Both the position numbers and the translations under genes were made by a program. The notes beneath the pieces were generated by a model. It had not been told where the DNA came from. It saw only the letters and a program-made list of their open reading frames with translations, and did not search any database. Shown piece by piece: positions 15,716 through 24,484 of a stretch of DNA of 64,000 bases; the first letter of the stretch is position 1; each line of letters starts with the position of its first letter. Origin of the DNA: JAWKJY01 sp041393535 (GTDB lineage: Bacteria > Actinomycetota > Thermoleophilia > Gaiellales > Gaiellaceae); the NCBI GenBank assembly GCA_041393535.1, contig JAWKJY010000009.1, positions 62,001 through 126,000 of the forward strand. The letters run 5' to 3'.

Positions 15716-17358
15716 TCACCCGGCAACCTCGCCGCCGCGCCCCGCGCGGCGCTCGACCACGAGCAGCACGAACGGGGCCGACGCGACGACGAGGAGGATC
15801 GCCGGGAGCGCCGCCTGGGAGTACGAGCCCGAGGACGTGTCGCCCCAGACCTCGGTGGCGAGCGTGTCGAAGCCGATCGGGCGCAGCAGGAGCGTCGCCG
15901 GCAGCTCCTTCATCGTGCTGAGGAAGACGAGGGCGGCGCCCGCGAGGATCCCGGAGCGGGCGAGCGGGACGGTGACGGTCGCCCACGCGGCGAGCCGGCT
16001 GCGCCCGAGCCCGCGGGCGGCCTCCTCGAGGCGCACGTCGACCGCGCCGAGCGCGGACGACGAGCCGGCGAGCGCCTGCGGCAGGAAGCGGATCACGTAC
16101 GCGGCGACCAGCAGGCCGAGCGTCTGGTAGATCGGCCCGCCGTAGCGGGCGGCGAAGAAGACGAGCGAGAGCGCGACCACGATCCCGGGCAGGGCGTTCG
16201 GGGTGTACGCGAGCCGCTCGAGCGCGACCGTCGCCGGCGAGCGGTAGCGGTGGGCGAGCACCGCGATCGGGAGCGAGGCCGCGGCGGCGACGGCGGCGGC
16301 GATCGCCGCGACGAGGAGCGAGCCCCCCAGGGCGCCCCACGGGAACTCGACGCCGTCGTCGAGGCCTGCGAGCCGGGAGAGCCAGTAGCCGAGCACGGCG
16401 AGCGGCACGAGCAGGCAGACGGTGACGATCAGGCTCGCGTACGCGAACGCCGGCCAGCGCCAGCGTCCGAGCGGCACCGTCCTCGCGCGGCGCGCCGACC
16501 CAGGGCCGAGCCGGTGCCGCCGGCCGCCCCGCTGCGCGCGCGCCTCGGCGATCAGGAGGATCCCCGTGACGACGACCAGGACGAGTCCGAGGATCGCGGC
16601 GGGCGTGCGATCGAAGAGCGCCCGGTACTGGAGGAAGATCGCGCGCGTCAGCGCGTCGTACTGCATCAGCGACACGGCGCCGAAGTCGGACAGCGCGTAG
16701 AGGGCGACGAGGAGCGCGCTCGCCCCGAGCGAGGGGCGCAGCATCGGCAGCGTGACGCGCGCGAACGACGACAGGCGCGAGCGCCCGAGGCTGCGCGACG
16801 CCTCCTCGATCGCCGGGTCGAGGTTCCGCAGCGCGCCGGAGGCGAGCAGGTAGACGTACGGGTACGTCGAGAGCGTCAGCGCGGCGACGGCGCCCGGCAG
16901 CCCGTAGATGTCCGGGATCCGGTCGACGCCGAAGGGGCCCGAGAGCAGCTGCTGCAGCAGGCCGCGCGGCCCGAACGCCCCGAGCAGGACGAGGGCGGCG
17001 ACGTAGCTCGGGATCACGAGCGGGAGCCCGGCCATGACGCCGAGCACGCGCCGGAACGGGAGGTCCGTGCGCACGACGAGCCACGCGAGCGAGACGCCGA
17101 GGACGAGCGCGGCGCCGGTGACGCACGCGACGAGGATCGCCGTGTCGAGCAGGAGCTCGCCGGTCGAGCGGCGCCAGAGGATGCTCCAGGCCTCGCCGTC
17201 GCCGCCGGCGGCGCGGACGACGGGGTGACGACAGGCGGGACGAGCGCCGCGAGGACGATCGCGGCCGAGACGACGAGGAGCGGCAGGGGCGGGCGGGGGC
17301 CCGGGCGGGACGCGGATGGCGTCTCCGCCCGGGCCGCCGCCGACGCCCCCTGGCTCAC
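15716..17358 (-). CDS. Ferric iron ABC transporter permease, FbpB-like (frameshifted)
   Basis: A double-length permease of about 547 residues with two sets of roughly six membrane helices. Each set has an EAA loop (IEEASRSLGRSRLSSFARVTLPMLRPS and LEEAARGLGRSRLAAWATVTVPLARS). This is the FbpB/SfuB architecture of iron importers. The GTG at 17358 overlaps the stop of the binding-protein gene (GTGA). One frameshift near 17225 separates the first helix (LLVVSAAIVLAALVPPV) from the rest, which resumes VVRAAGGDGEAW. A consensus error is likely. Partners are the lipoprotein at 17355 and the ATPase at 18544. Confidence 0.85.
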
Positions 17359-18467
17359 GACGTGAAGCCGAGCTCCGCCAGGAGCTGCAGCGTGGCCTGG
17401 AGCTCGGCGCCGAGGGCGCCGAGCGAGATCTCCGGGCCCTGGAGCGAGTCGAGCGCGGGCAGGCCCTCGCGCGCCGCGACGCCGGCGACGAGCGGGTACT
17501 CGGCCTCCTCGGCCCCGGCGGCGTAGAACTGCTGGCCCTCGTCCGAGAGCAGGTAGTCGACGAACGCCTGCGCCTCCGCGCCGTGCGGGCCGCTGGTGAC
17601 GATGCCGACGCCCGCGGCGTTCACCAGCGCGCCGGGGTCGCCGCCGCCGAGGTAGTGATTCGCCACGGGGGCGTCGGGCTGCTCGTCCTTGAGCAGGAAG
17701 AGGTAGTAGTGGTTCACCAGCCCGAGCGCGATCTCGCCGGTCGCGAGCGCCTCCATGATCGCGCCGTTGCCCTCGTAGGTGCGCGGCTCGTTCGCCTTCA
17801 GGCCCTCGAGCCAGTCGCGCGCCTGGTCCTCCCCGGCGCTGAGGCGCAGCGCGGTGACGAACCCCTGGAAGGACGCGTTCGTGGGCGCGATGCCGACCTT
17901 GCCCTTCCACGTCGGGTCGGTCAGGTCGAAGATCGAGTCGGGCAGATCGGCCTCGGCCACCTCGTCGGTGTTGTAGGCGACCACGCGCACGCGCCCGGAC
18001 GTGCCGACCCAGCGGCCGTCGGGGTCGCGGAAGCGCGCGTCGACCCGGTCGAGCGTCGACTGCGGCAGCACGGCCAGCAGCCCCTCGCCCGCGACCGCGC
18101 CGAGCGAGCCGGCGTCCTGCGCGAAGAACACGTCTGCCGGGCTGGAGCCGCCCTCCTCGGCGATCGTCGCGGCGAGCTCGGCGCTGTCGCCGTAGCGCAC
18201 CTCGGCGTCGATCCCGGTCGCCTCTTCGAACTGCTCGATCAGCGGCTCGACGATCTCCTCCTCGCGGCCCGAGTAGATCGTCAGGCTCCCGCCGGCGGTG
18301 CTCTCGGCCGGCGCGGGCTCGGCGGGCGCAGCCGGCTCCGCGGGGGCGGCGGGTGCGGGCTCGGCCGGCGCGGGGCTCGCCTCGTCGTCGCCGCCGCAGC
18401 CGGCGGCCAGCCCGGCCGTCAGGGCGACGAGCGCCATCGCCAGGAGATATCGGGTCGTCCGCTGCAC
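17355..18467 (-). CDS. Ferric iron ABC transporter substrate-binding lipoprotein, FbpA-like
   Basis: 370 residues. A signal peptide with lipobox LAAGC (VALTAGLAAGCGG) is followed by a low-complexity Ala/Pro/Glu linker and the type-2 binding fold starting SLTIYSGREEEIVEPLIEQFE. The paired tyrosines in NHYYLF (about residue 253) are the Fe3+ ligands of FbpA proteins, and VGTSGRVRVVAYNTD is typical. GTG at 18467 is chosen from the GGGAGGGA ribosome site just upstream and the signal peptide. Two iron-box-like palindromes lie in the 77-bp upstream gap. Confidence 0.88.
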   Translation of the reverse strand: MQRTTRYLLAMALVALTAGLAAGCGGDDEASPAPAEPAPAAPAEPAAPAEPAPAESTAGGSLTIYSGREEEIVEPLIEQFEEATGIDAEVRYGDSAELAATIAEEGGSSPADVFFAQDAGSLGAVAGEGLLAVLPQSTLDRVDARFRDPDGRWVGTSGRVRVVAYNTDEVAEADLPDSIFDLTDPTWKGKVGIAPTNASFQGFVTALRLSAGEDQARDWLEGLKANEPRTYEGNGAIMEALATGEIALGLVNHYYLFLLKDEQPDAPVANHYLGGGDPGALVNAAGVGIVTSGPHGAEAQAFVDYLLSDEGQQFYAAGAEEAEYPLVAGVAAREGLPALDSLQGPEISLGALGAELQATLQLLAELGFTS

Positions 18468-18479
18468 TGTCCCTCCCAA

Positions 18480-18495
18480 GTAAGGAATACCTGAC
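18480..18495. promoter_or_regulatory. Iron-box-like palindrome 1 (one mismatch)
   Basis: GTAAGG-AATA-CCTGAC, one mismatch from the palindrome GTAAGG-N4-CCTTAC. It overlaps TATTCC (18484-18489, minus strand), a candidate -10 of the binding-protein gene paired with TTGTCC (18508-18513) at 18 bp. Binding here would block RNA polymerase. Confidence 0.6.
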
Positions 18496-18517
18496 AACTC
18501 AGTGACGGGACAATACT

Positions 18518-18533
18518 GTAAGGTTGACCTTAC
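18518..18533. promoter_or_regulatory. Iron-box-like palindrome 2 (perfect)
   Basis: GTAAGG-TTGA-CCTTAC is a perfect inverted repeat (GTAAGGT-TG-ACCTTAC). It resembles the central half of DtxR/IdeR boxes. It lies just upstream of the candidate -35 of the binding-protein gene and within 11 bases of the ATPase gene end. Confidence 0.65.
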
Positions 18534-18543
18534 GTCCAGCGTG

Positions 18544-19555
18544 TCAGAAGACGGCGACGCGGGCGTCGTGCGGCGTGACGGCGACGCGGGCGCCGAGCGG
18601 GACGAGCTCGTTCGACGGCCGCTGCGAGACGACGACGCTGCCGTCACCGAGCCGGACGCGGTAGAAGACGTCGTGGCCGCGGAACTCCCGCGCGACCACC
18701 TCGCCGGCGCCGCCCGGGTCGGGCATGAGACCCACGAGCTCGGGGCGGACGATCACCTCGACGCGGTCGCGCAGGCACGACGCCGCGAGCGGGAACGACC
18801 CGATCGGGGTCTCGACCACCGGCCCGTGCACCGTCCCGTCGAGGACGTTCGCCGCGCCGACGAACTGCGCCGACCAGCGCGTCGCGGGCGCGTAGTAGAC
18901 CTCCTCGGGCGTGCCGACCTGGACGAGCGCGCCGTCGTGCATGAGGGCGATCCGGTCGGCCATCGAGAAGGCCTCCTCGCGGTCGTGCGTGACGAGCACC
19001 ACCGTGACGCCGACGGCCCGTAGGATCGAGGCGAGCTCGTCGCGCATCGACCCGCGCAGGACGGGGTCGATGTTGCTCCACGGCTCGTCGAGCAGGATCA
19101 CCTCGGGGCTGGGCGCGAGCGCGCGCGCTGAGCTCGACGCGCTGCTGCTGGCCGCCCGACAGCTGGTGCGGGTAGCGATCCCCGAGCCCGTCGAGCCCGA
19201 CGATCGCGAGCGCCTCGGGCGCGCGCCGGGCGCGCTCCCGACGCGCGAGTCCGTAGCCGACGTTCGCCGCCACGGTCATGTGCGGGAAGAGCGCGTAGTC
19301 CTGGAACACCATGCCCACGCGGCGGCGCTCGGGCGGCACCCATGCCTCGCCGGCGACCGTCGTGCCCGCGAGCTCGATGCGGCCCTCGTCCGGCGTCTCG
19401 AAGCCGGCGATCAGGCGCAGCAGCGTCGTCTTGCCGCAGCCGCTCGGGCCAAGGAGCGCGAGCACCTCGCCTCGCTCGATCGCGAGGTCGACCCCGGCGA
19501 CGGCGCACGCCGTCCCGAAGCGCTTCACGACACGTTTCAGGTCGATCATCGCCAT
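18544..19555 (-). CDS. Ferric iron ABC transporter ATP-binding protein, FbpC-like (frameshifted)
   Basis: About 337 residues in two frames. The first frame holds Walker A GPSGCGKTT, the Q-loop FQDYALFPHMTV and the signature LSGGQQQRV. The second, from about 19125, holds Walker B VILLDEPWSNIDP, the H-loop VTHDREEAF and a C-terminal TOBE-like domain (about residues 245-335). A single inserted base in the GC-rich run near 19126 restores the expected QRV-ALARALAPSPEVILLDEP. ATG at 19555 or 19549 can start it. A perfect iron-box palindrome lies six bases upstream of the start. The gene precedes, but is spaced 76 bp from, the binding-protein and permease pair. Confidence 0.87.
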
Positions 19556-19560
19556 GGCGG

Positions 19561-19576
19561 GTAAGGAGAACCTTAC
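19561..19576. promoter_or_regulatory. Iron-box-like palindrome 3 (perfect arms)
   Basis: GTAAGG-AGAA-CCTTAC, with the same six-base arms and four-base spacer as the site at 18518. It lies six bases upstream of the ATPase start. A TTGACA hexamer sits upstream on the minus strand (19599-19604). Confidence 0.65.
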
Positions 19577-19610
19577 ACGGGTTTTCACGACAGTGACCGT
19601 GTCAATGGGC

Positions 19611-19634
19611 GAGGGCGCCGTCTCCGGCGCCCTC
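19611..19634. terminator. Perfect 10-bp hairpin between tatA and the iron ATPase gene
   Basis: GAGGGCGCCG-TCTC-CGGCGCCCTC is a perfect stem with a four-base loop. It lies about 130 bases beyond the tatA stop and upstream of the ATPase promoter region, so it probably terminates tatA transcription. Nothing else is recognised in 19577-19767. Confidence 0.55.
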
Positions 19635-19767
19635 GAGAGGCTGCGCGAGCTGCGGCCCCTCGCGCGTCGCCTCCGCCCGGAGCATGCGCGCGTGCGCGCA
19701 CTCGCGCCTCACCCGACGGGGTGAACGCGGGGCTCGGGGGCGGCGCAGGCGGCGCGCCGGGGCGGCG

Positions 19768-20115
19768 TCAGGCCGGGTTCGCGGGCTGCTGCGGCGCGTC
19801 GGCCGCGGCGTGCTCGACCGGGCGAGCGACCGTGGCGACGGGCTCGACCGGCGGCGCGGGCAGCGCGCGGTGCTCGACGTCGACCGGGATCGTGGAGGCG
19901 CCGTGGTAGGCGTCCTTCACCTGGTCGGGCGTCTCCTGGATCGCCTGCTTGAGCTCGCGTCCGGTGTCCCCGACCGACTCCTTGAACTCGCGGAGGCCCT
20001 TGCCGAGCGAGCGGCCCATCGAGGGCAGGCGCTTCGTCCCGAACAGGAGCATCACGACGACGAGGATGATCAGGATCTCCCAGACGCCGATGTTCTGGAA
20101 AAAGGCGAGCGGCAT
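19768..20115 (-). CDS. tatA: Sec-independent protein translocase TatA/E
   Basis: 115 residues. A short N-terminal membrane helix (about residues 10-25, VWEILIILVVVMLLFG) is followed by the amphipathic helix typical of TatA (TKRLPSMGRSLGKGLREFKESV) and an Ala/Pro-rich disordered tail. It forms the pore-lining component of the twin-arginine pathway, which exports folded cofactor proteins. No tatB or tatC is nearby. TACCGT lies six bases before the ATG, consistent with a leaderless transcript. Confidence 0.92.
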   Translation of the reverse strand: MPLAFFQNIGVWEILIILVVVMLLFGTKRLPSMGRSLGKGLREFKESVGDTGRELKQAIQETPDQVKDAYHGASTIPVDVEHRALPAPPVEPVATVARPVEHAAADAPQQPANPA

Positions 20116-20121
20116 GCCGGG

Positions 20122-20127
20122 ACGGTA
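20122..20127 (-). promoter_or_regulatory. Putative -10 element, leaderless tatA transcript
   Basis: TACCGT on the minus strand, six bases upstream of the tatA ATG, matching TAnnnT. Confidence 0.4.
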
Positions 20128-20172
20128 CCACGTCGCCGGAGCGGCGGCACCCCGCGCCAGATGGAGTTCACG

Positions 20173-21378
20173 TTAAGGGTCGCGCGGGAGCGTGAGCCCG
20201 AGCGCGACGCCGAGGGCGGCGATCCCCGCGATCGTCCAGAGCACGGCGGTGAGGCCGGCGTGGTCGCCGAGCACGCCGAGCAGCGCGACGATCCCGGCGC
20301 CCACGCCGATCGCGAGCCCGAGCATGACGCCCGCGGCGAGCCCGAGGTGGCGCGGGATCGCGTTCTGCCCGATCGCGACGAGCGGGTAGAAGCACATCCC
20401 GCCGACGAGCCCGATCGCGCCCATGACCGCGAACACGCCGGGGAGCGGCACGAGCGGCAGCGCGGCCGCAAGCGGCACCTGGAGGACGAGGGAGGCGAGC
20501 ACCGTGACGCGGAAGCCGAGCCGGTCGGCGAGCCGGCCGCCCAGCAGCGTCCCGGCCGCGCTCGCGGCGAGCATCGTCGCCACGGCGGCGTTGCCGACCC
20601 CCTCGCTCGTCGCGAGCTCCGCGATCGCGTACGAGGGGACGAACGCCTGGAGCCCGAACGCGAGCGCCGCGCGGGTGGTGCCCGTCGCGGCGGCGAGCGA
20701 GAAGCGACCCCAGCGGTCGACGACGCCCGCGGCCGCCGTGAGGTGGCGCTCCCCCACGACGCGGAAGCGCTCGAGGTGCGGGATCGAGACGAGCACGACC
20801 GCCCCGGCGAGGAGGATGACGAGCCCGACGACCCCGGTGCCGGGCAGCCCGAGCCAGAGCACGAGCGGCGTCGTCAGGATCGGCCCGAGCGCGAAGCCGG
20901 CCGCGCCGCCGACCGCGAACACGCTCATCCCCGTCCCGCGGCGGCGCGCCGAGACGTGCGTCGCGAAGCGGACCGCCTCGGGGTGGAAGGCCGCGACGCC
21001 GAAGCCGCCGACGAGCAGCGCGACCGCGGTTGCCGGGTACGACGCGGCCACGCCGGCGACGGTCAGGCCGCCCGCGGCGAGCGCGAGGCCGAGGGGCATC
21101 AGCCAGCTCGCCCGGACGCGGTCCGCGTAGATCCCGAGCACCGGCTGGACGAGCGACGAGCCCAGGCTCCCCATCAGGAAGAGCGCGCCGGCGGCGGCGT
21201 AGGAGTAGCCTCGCTCGCGGATCAGGAACGGCAGCAGTGCCGGCACGCTGCCCTGGAACAGGTCGGCGGCGAGGTGCCCGGTCGAGAGCACGGAGATGCC
21301 GCGTCGGTCGACGCCCTCCGGCAGGACGGCGCGGAGCGACCGGCGGCCGAGGCCGGCGAGCGCCGCGGCCGGGCTCAT
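20173..21378 (-). CDS. MFS transporter, fosmidomycin-resistance (Fsr) type
   Basis: 401 residues and about 12 membrane helices. The opening GHLAADLFQGSVPALLPFLIRERGYSYAAAGALFLMGSLGSSLVQP, seen here as consecutive short blocks, is characteristic of Fsr-like exporters. FGVAAFHPEAVRFA in helix 4-5 is also typical. An inner-membrane efflux pump; the substrate is unknown. The start overlaps the end of the upstream MFS gene (ATGA), so the two exporters form one operon. Confidence 0.88.
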   Translation of the reverse strand: MSPAAALAGLGRRSLRAVLPEGVDRRGISVLSTGHLAADLFQGSVPALLPFLIRERGYSYAAAGALFLMGSLGSSLVQPVLGIYADRVRASWLMPLGLALAAGGLTVAGVAASYPATAVALLVGGFGVAAFHPEAVRFATHVSARRRGTGMSVFAVGGAAGFALGPILTTPLVLWLGLPGTGVVGLVILLAGAVVLVSIPHLERFRVVGERHLTAAAGVVDRWGRFSLAAATGTTRAALAFGLQAFVPSYAIAELATSEGVGNAAVATMLAASAAGTLLGGRLADRLGFRVTVLASLVLQVPLAAALPLVPLPGVFAVMGAIGLVGGMCFYPLVAIGQNAIPRHLGLAAGVMLGLAIGVGAGIVALLGVLGDHAGLTAVLWTIAGIAALGVALGLTLPRDP

Positions 21379-22556
21379 CCCTCGTCAGCGGGCCGGAAGG
21401 AGACGCGGCGGGACAGCCACGCCATCCAGGCGCCGGCGAGCACGGCGATCACGGCGAGGAGCGCGTAGAAGGCGCCGCTGCCTATCCCGTCGGCGATCCG
21501 CCCGGCGGTGATCGGGCCGATCGTGTTCCCGAGCCCCGTGGCGAGCATCATCAGCCCGGCCGAGGCGCCGATGGCGAGGCCGCCGGCGAGCGCGCCGAGC
21601 GCGCCGAGCGGGTAGGAGACGACGAAGACGAGGGCGAAGATCCCGCCGCGGACGATCGTCCCGACCGCCTGGGGGACGGTCGCCTCGGAGACGGCGAGCG
21701 GGATCAGCACGAGCCCCATCAGGGTGGCTGCGAGCGCGGCGGTCCGGAGGTTGACGACGCCGTTCGCCCGGCGCAGGAGCAGGAGCGCCGTCAGGACGAA
21801 GACGACCCCGCCGCCCGAGAGGATCGCGCCGCGCGCGGCCGCGCCGAGCCCGTTGTCGTCGAGCTGCTGCGGCACGAGCAGGTTGATCGCGACGTCGATG
21901 CCGATGCCGAGGAAGTTCAGGATCACGGCCGCGGCCACGACCGGCTGCCCCAGCGCGCGCAGCATCTGCGCGAGCGGCGTGCCCCCGACCGGCCTCGTCG
22001 CGATGCGGGGCGTCCAGAACGACTGCACGAGCGGGACGAGCGAGATCGCGGCGAGGACGGCGTACGCGAGCTCGATGCTCGACGCGTCGGCGAGCGCGCC
22101 CGCGAGGTACGGGCCGATCAGCATGCCGGTCGCCGCCGAGGGCATGATCCCGCCGATCGCGCGCGCCCGGTGGACGACGTCGACGGAGTCGGAGAGCCAC
22201 GCCATCGAGGCCGTGAGCATCCCGGTGAACGCGAGCGCGAAGACGATCCGCGCGCCGAGCAGCGACCAGAAGTCGACGGCGACGGCGTGGCCGACCGCGG
22301 AGAGGACGAGCAGCCACATCGCGACCATCGAGACGCGGCGGGCGCCGAAGCGGTCGGAGAGGCTGCCCGTCGGGAGCGCGGCGAGCAGCATCGCGAGGCC
22401 CGAGCCGGCGAAGAGGACGTCCCGCTGCGTGCCGGAGAGGCCCAGGTCGTCCTTGAAGGTCGGCGCGAGCGCGTAGAAGCCCGCCATGTTGATGTTCAGC
22501 GCGACGACGAAGACGTACGTCGTCACGAGCGACGACCGGAGCCAGCGCATGCTCAC
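21375..22556 (-). CDS. MFS transporter
   Basis: 393 residues, about 12 membrane helices, with the MFS motif GSLSDRFGARRVS between helices 2 and 3. It starts at GTG (VSMRWLRSS) or the ATG two codons later. Immediately upstream of, and overlapping, a second MFS gene, so two different exporters are co-expressed. A TAGGAT box around 22623-22628 on the minus strand could serve as a -10 with a leader of about 60 bases. Substrate unknown. Confidence 0.85.
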   Translation of the reverse strand: MSMRWLRSSLVTTYVFVVALNINMAGFYALAPTFKDDLGLSGTQRDVLFAGSGLAMLLAALPTGSLSDRFGARRVSMVAMWLLVLSAVGHAVAVDFWSLLGARIVFALAFTGMLTASMAWLSDSVDVVHRARAIGGIMPSAATGMLIGPYLAGALADASSIELAYAVLAAISLVPLVQSFWTPRIATRPVGGTPLAQMLRALGQPVVAAAVILNFLGIGIDVAINLLVPQQLDDNGLGAAARGAILSGGGVVFVLTALLLLRRANGVVNLRTAALAATLMGLVLIPLAVSEATVPQAVGTIVRGGIFALVFVVSYPLGALGALAGGLAIGASAGLMMLATGLGNTIGPITAGRIADGIGSGAFYALLAVIAVLAGAWMAWLSRRVSFRPADEG

Positions 22557-22660
22557 GACCGCCGCGCGCGAGGGCGTCGCGGCGCCGGTCGCCGCTGCAT
22601 CGCCGGGCCGCCCCGCACCGACCGGATCCTACGTGCCCGCGGTGGCGGGGGCGAGCGCGG

Positions 22661-23425
22661 TCAGCGCGCCGTCCAGCCGCCGTCGACGGGGAGCGTCGTG
22701 CCGGTCACCATCGAGGCCGCGTCCGAGGCCAGGAAGAGGATCGCCGAGGCGACCTCCGAGGGCTCGACGAAGCGCCGCATCGGCGTGAACTCGAGCAGCT
22801 GCCGCTCGAGCTCCCGGTCCTGGAAGAGCTGCTCGGTCAGGGCGGTGCGGGAGAACGTCGGCGCGACGGCGTTCACGCGGACGCCGTGCGGGCCCCACTC
22901 GCACGCGAGCGCACGCGTCATGTTGACGAGGGCGCCCTTCGCCGAGTGGTAGGCGACGTTCGGGTAGAAGGTCGAGCCGACAAGGCCCATGATCGACGCG
23001 ACGTTGACGACGGAGCCCCGGCCGGCCGCGAGCATGTGGCGTCCGGCGGCGCGCGCGCACCAGAAGGTCGCGGTCGGGCCCAGCTCGAGCACGCGCCGCC
23101 AGCGCTCCGTCTCGAGCTCGACGGTCGGCGCGCGGGCCGCGGCGCCGACGTTGTTGACGAGCACGTCGAGCCTGCCGTGCCGGGCGGCGACGTCGTCGAC
23201 GACGGCCTGGACGCGCGCCTCGTCCGACACGTCCAGCGGGATCGCCTCGCCGCGGGCGAGCCCGGCGGCGACCCGCTCGGCACCGGCGGCGTCGACGTCC
23301 GTGACGACGACGTGGGCGCCCGCGGCGGCGAGCGCCTCGGCCGTCGCGGCGCCGATCCCGGCGCCCGCGCCGGTCACGAGGGCGACCCGGCCGTCGAGCC
23401 GGAACAGGGCGGCGTAGTCGGTCAC
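22661..23425 (-). CDS. SDR-family oxidoreductase
   Basis: 254 residues of the classical short-chain dehydrogenase fold, NAD(P)-dependent. The cofactor motif TGAGAGIG is near residue 16, NNVG replaces the usual NNAG, and the catalytic Ser is in NVASIMG with the YxxxK motif YHSAK. The C-terminus DGGWTAR is typical of Fabg-like enzymes. An ATG at 23434 is usually called, but it overlaps a TAGGAT hexamer. The GTG at 23425 lies seven bases downstream of that hexamer and is preferred as a leaderless start. Substrate unknown. Confidence 0.9.
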   Translation of the reverse strand: MTDYAALFRLDGRVALVTGAGAGIGAATAEALAAAGAHVVVTDVDAAGAERVAAGLARGEAIPLDVSDEARVQAVVDDVAARHGRLDVLVNNVGAAARAPTVELETERWRRVLELGPTATFWCARAAGRHMLAAGRGSVVNVASIMGLVGSTFYPNVAYHSAKGALVNMTRALACEWGPHGVRVNAVAPTFSRTALTEQLFQDRELERQLLEFTPMRRFVEPSEVASAILFLASDAASMVTGTTLPVDGGWTAR

Positions 23426-23432
23426 GGGCGCC

Positions 23433-23438
23433 ATCCTA
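23433..23438 (-). promoter_or_regulatory. Putative -10 element, leaderless SDR transcript
   Basis: TAGGAT on the minus strand, seven bases upstream of the GTG at 23425. It decides between two possible starts. Confidence 0.45.
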
Positions 23439-23483
23439 CGTCCCGCCGCGCGCTCGCGGCCCGCCGTCGGGCCGGCGACGGCG

Positions 23484-23489
23484 TACGAT
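23484..23489 (+). promoter_or_regulatory. Putative -10 element, leaderless zinc-ribbon gene
   Basis: TACGAT, six bases upstream of the ATG at 23496, matching the TAnnnT leaderless pattern seen elsewhere in the window. Confidence 0.4.
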
Positions 23490-23495
23490 CGACGC

Positions 23496-23681
23496 ATGGG
23501 TGGCGAGACCGCCTCGACCTGTCCGCGCTGTGGCGCCGTCGTCCCCGCGCCGGCGGCGGGCGTCGGCCTGGTCGCCGGTGCGCAGGTGCACGAGCCCGAG
23601 ACGCAGGACGCTCGCTGCCCCGGGTGCGGCGCGCGGCTGCGCCGCAGCGCGGGCGGCCGCTGGACGCTCGACGAGCGCTGA
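23496..23681 (+). CDS. Small zinc-ribbon protein
   Basis: 61 residues with two CxxC knuckles, CPRCG (residues 9-13) and CPGCG (about 41-45), spaced like a minimal zinc ribbon. A basic C-terminus follows (RLRRSAGGRWTLDER). No catalytic motif is present. It could bind nucleic acid or a protein partner. A -10-like TACGAT six bases upstream and divergent placement from the SDR gene support a real gene despite its size. Function unknown. Confidence 0.55.
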   Translation: MGGETASTCPRCGAVVPAPAAGVGLVAGAQVHEPETQDARCPGCGARLRRSAGGRWTLDER

Positions 23682-23689
23682 GCCCGGGC

Positions 23690-24484
23690 TCAGCCGTCGA
23701 CGACGGCGATCCCGGAGACCTGCGCCGTCGCGCCGTCGAGCGGCAGCGCCGGCACGAAGACGAGCGTCGCGCTGGGCTTCGCCTCGCCGAAGACGGCGCG
23801 GTGCACGTCGCAGATCGCCGCGAAGCCGGCCCGGTCCTGCGGCTCGGCGATCGCGATCGTGGTCGCGACCACGTCGCTCTCGCGCGCGCCCGCGCGCGCG
23901 AGAACGTCGAGGAACCGTGCGAGCGCCCGGTCGAGCTGCTCGGCGACCGACCCGGGCACGAGCGCGCCGTCGTCGTCGACGGACAGCTGGCCCGCGACGT
24001 AGACGTGGCTGCCGACCCGCACCGCCTGGCTGCCGCCGATCGCCCGCTCGAGCGGGGAGCCGTCCTGCACGAGCTGCACCGCCGCCTCCTCTCCGGCGAC
24101 CGCGGTCGCCGAGATCTCCACCAGGTAGTCGGGGCTCGCGAGGGCCTCGACGGCGACCAGCGTGGTCGCCGGCGCGTCCCCGCCGCTCGCGGTCTCGAGC
24201 GCCGCGGCGATCGTCTCCCGCTCGGCCGCCGGATCGACCGCGAGGTACACGTCGAGCGCGACGAGCCGCGTGCCCGGGCCGCCGAGCCCCTCGGCCGAGT
24301 CGCGGACGTTCCGGAGGGTGCGTGCGAGTCGCGGTGCCAGGCCGGACTCGGCGACCATCGCCCCCGTCCGGTTGTCCTTGCCGACCTGCCCGGACACGTG
24401 GACGAGCGGGCCCGCCCGCACCGCCTGCGCGAAGCCGAACAGGTCCTCGTTCGGCGCGCCGCTCAGCAGCCGGGCGTGGGTCAC
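23690..24484 (-). CDS. Tandem RidA-family protein (cluster A)
   Basis: 264 residues containing two consecutive RidA/YjgF domains (about 1-125 and 135-264). Each has the GQ motif (VHVSGQVG and VYVAGQLS), and the C-terminal strand VEISATAV or VSGIAVV is preserved. RidA proteins hydrolyse reactive enamines and imines. In both copies the catalytic Arg of RidA is replaced (Thr in PATTLVAV, Ala in PSATLVFV), so a different reaction or a structural role is likely. The GTG start overlaps the stop of the aldolase gene (GTGA). Last gene of cluster A. A similar tandem protein occurs at 50300. Confidence 0.85.
   Translation of the reverse strand: MTHARLLSGAPNEDLFGFAQAVRAGPLVHVSGQVGKDNRTGAMVAESGLAPRLARTLRNVRDSAEGLGGPGTRLVALDVYLAVDPAAERETIAAALETASGGDAPATTLVAVEALASPDYLVEISATAVAGEEAAVQLVQDGSPLERAIGGSQAVRVGSHVYVAGQLSVDDDGALVPGSVAEQLDRALARFLDVLARAGARESDVVATTIAIAEPQDRAGFAAICDVHRAVFGEAKPSATLVFVPALPLDGATAQVSGIAVVDG

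Noticed and set aside
19684..22952. Long plus-strand open frames rich in Arg, Asp, Glu and Gly
   Set aside because: Antisense shadows of the two MFS genes, which have clear membrane topology and overlap as an operon.
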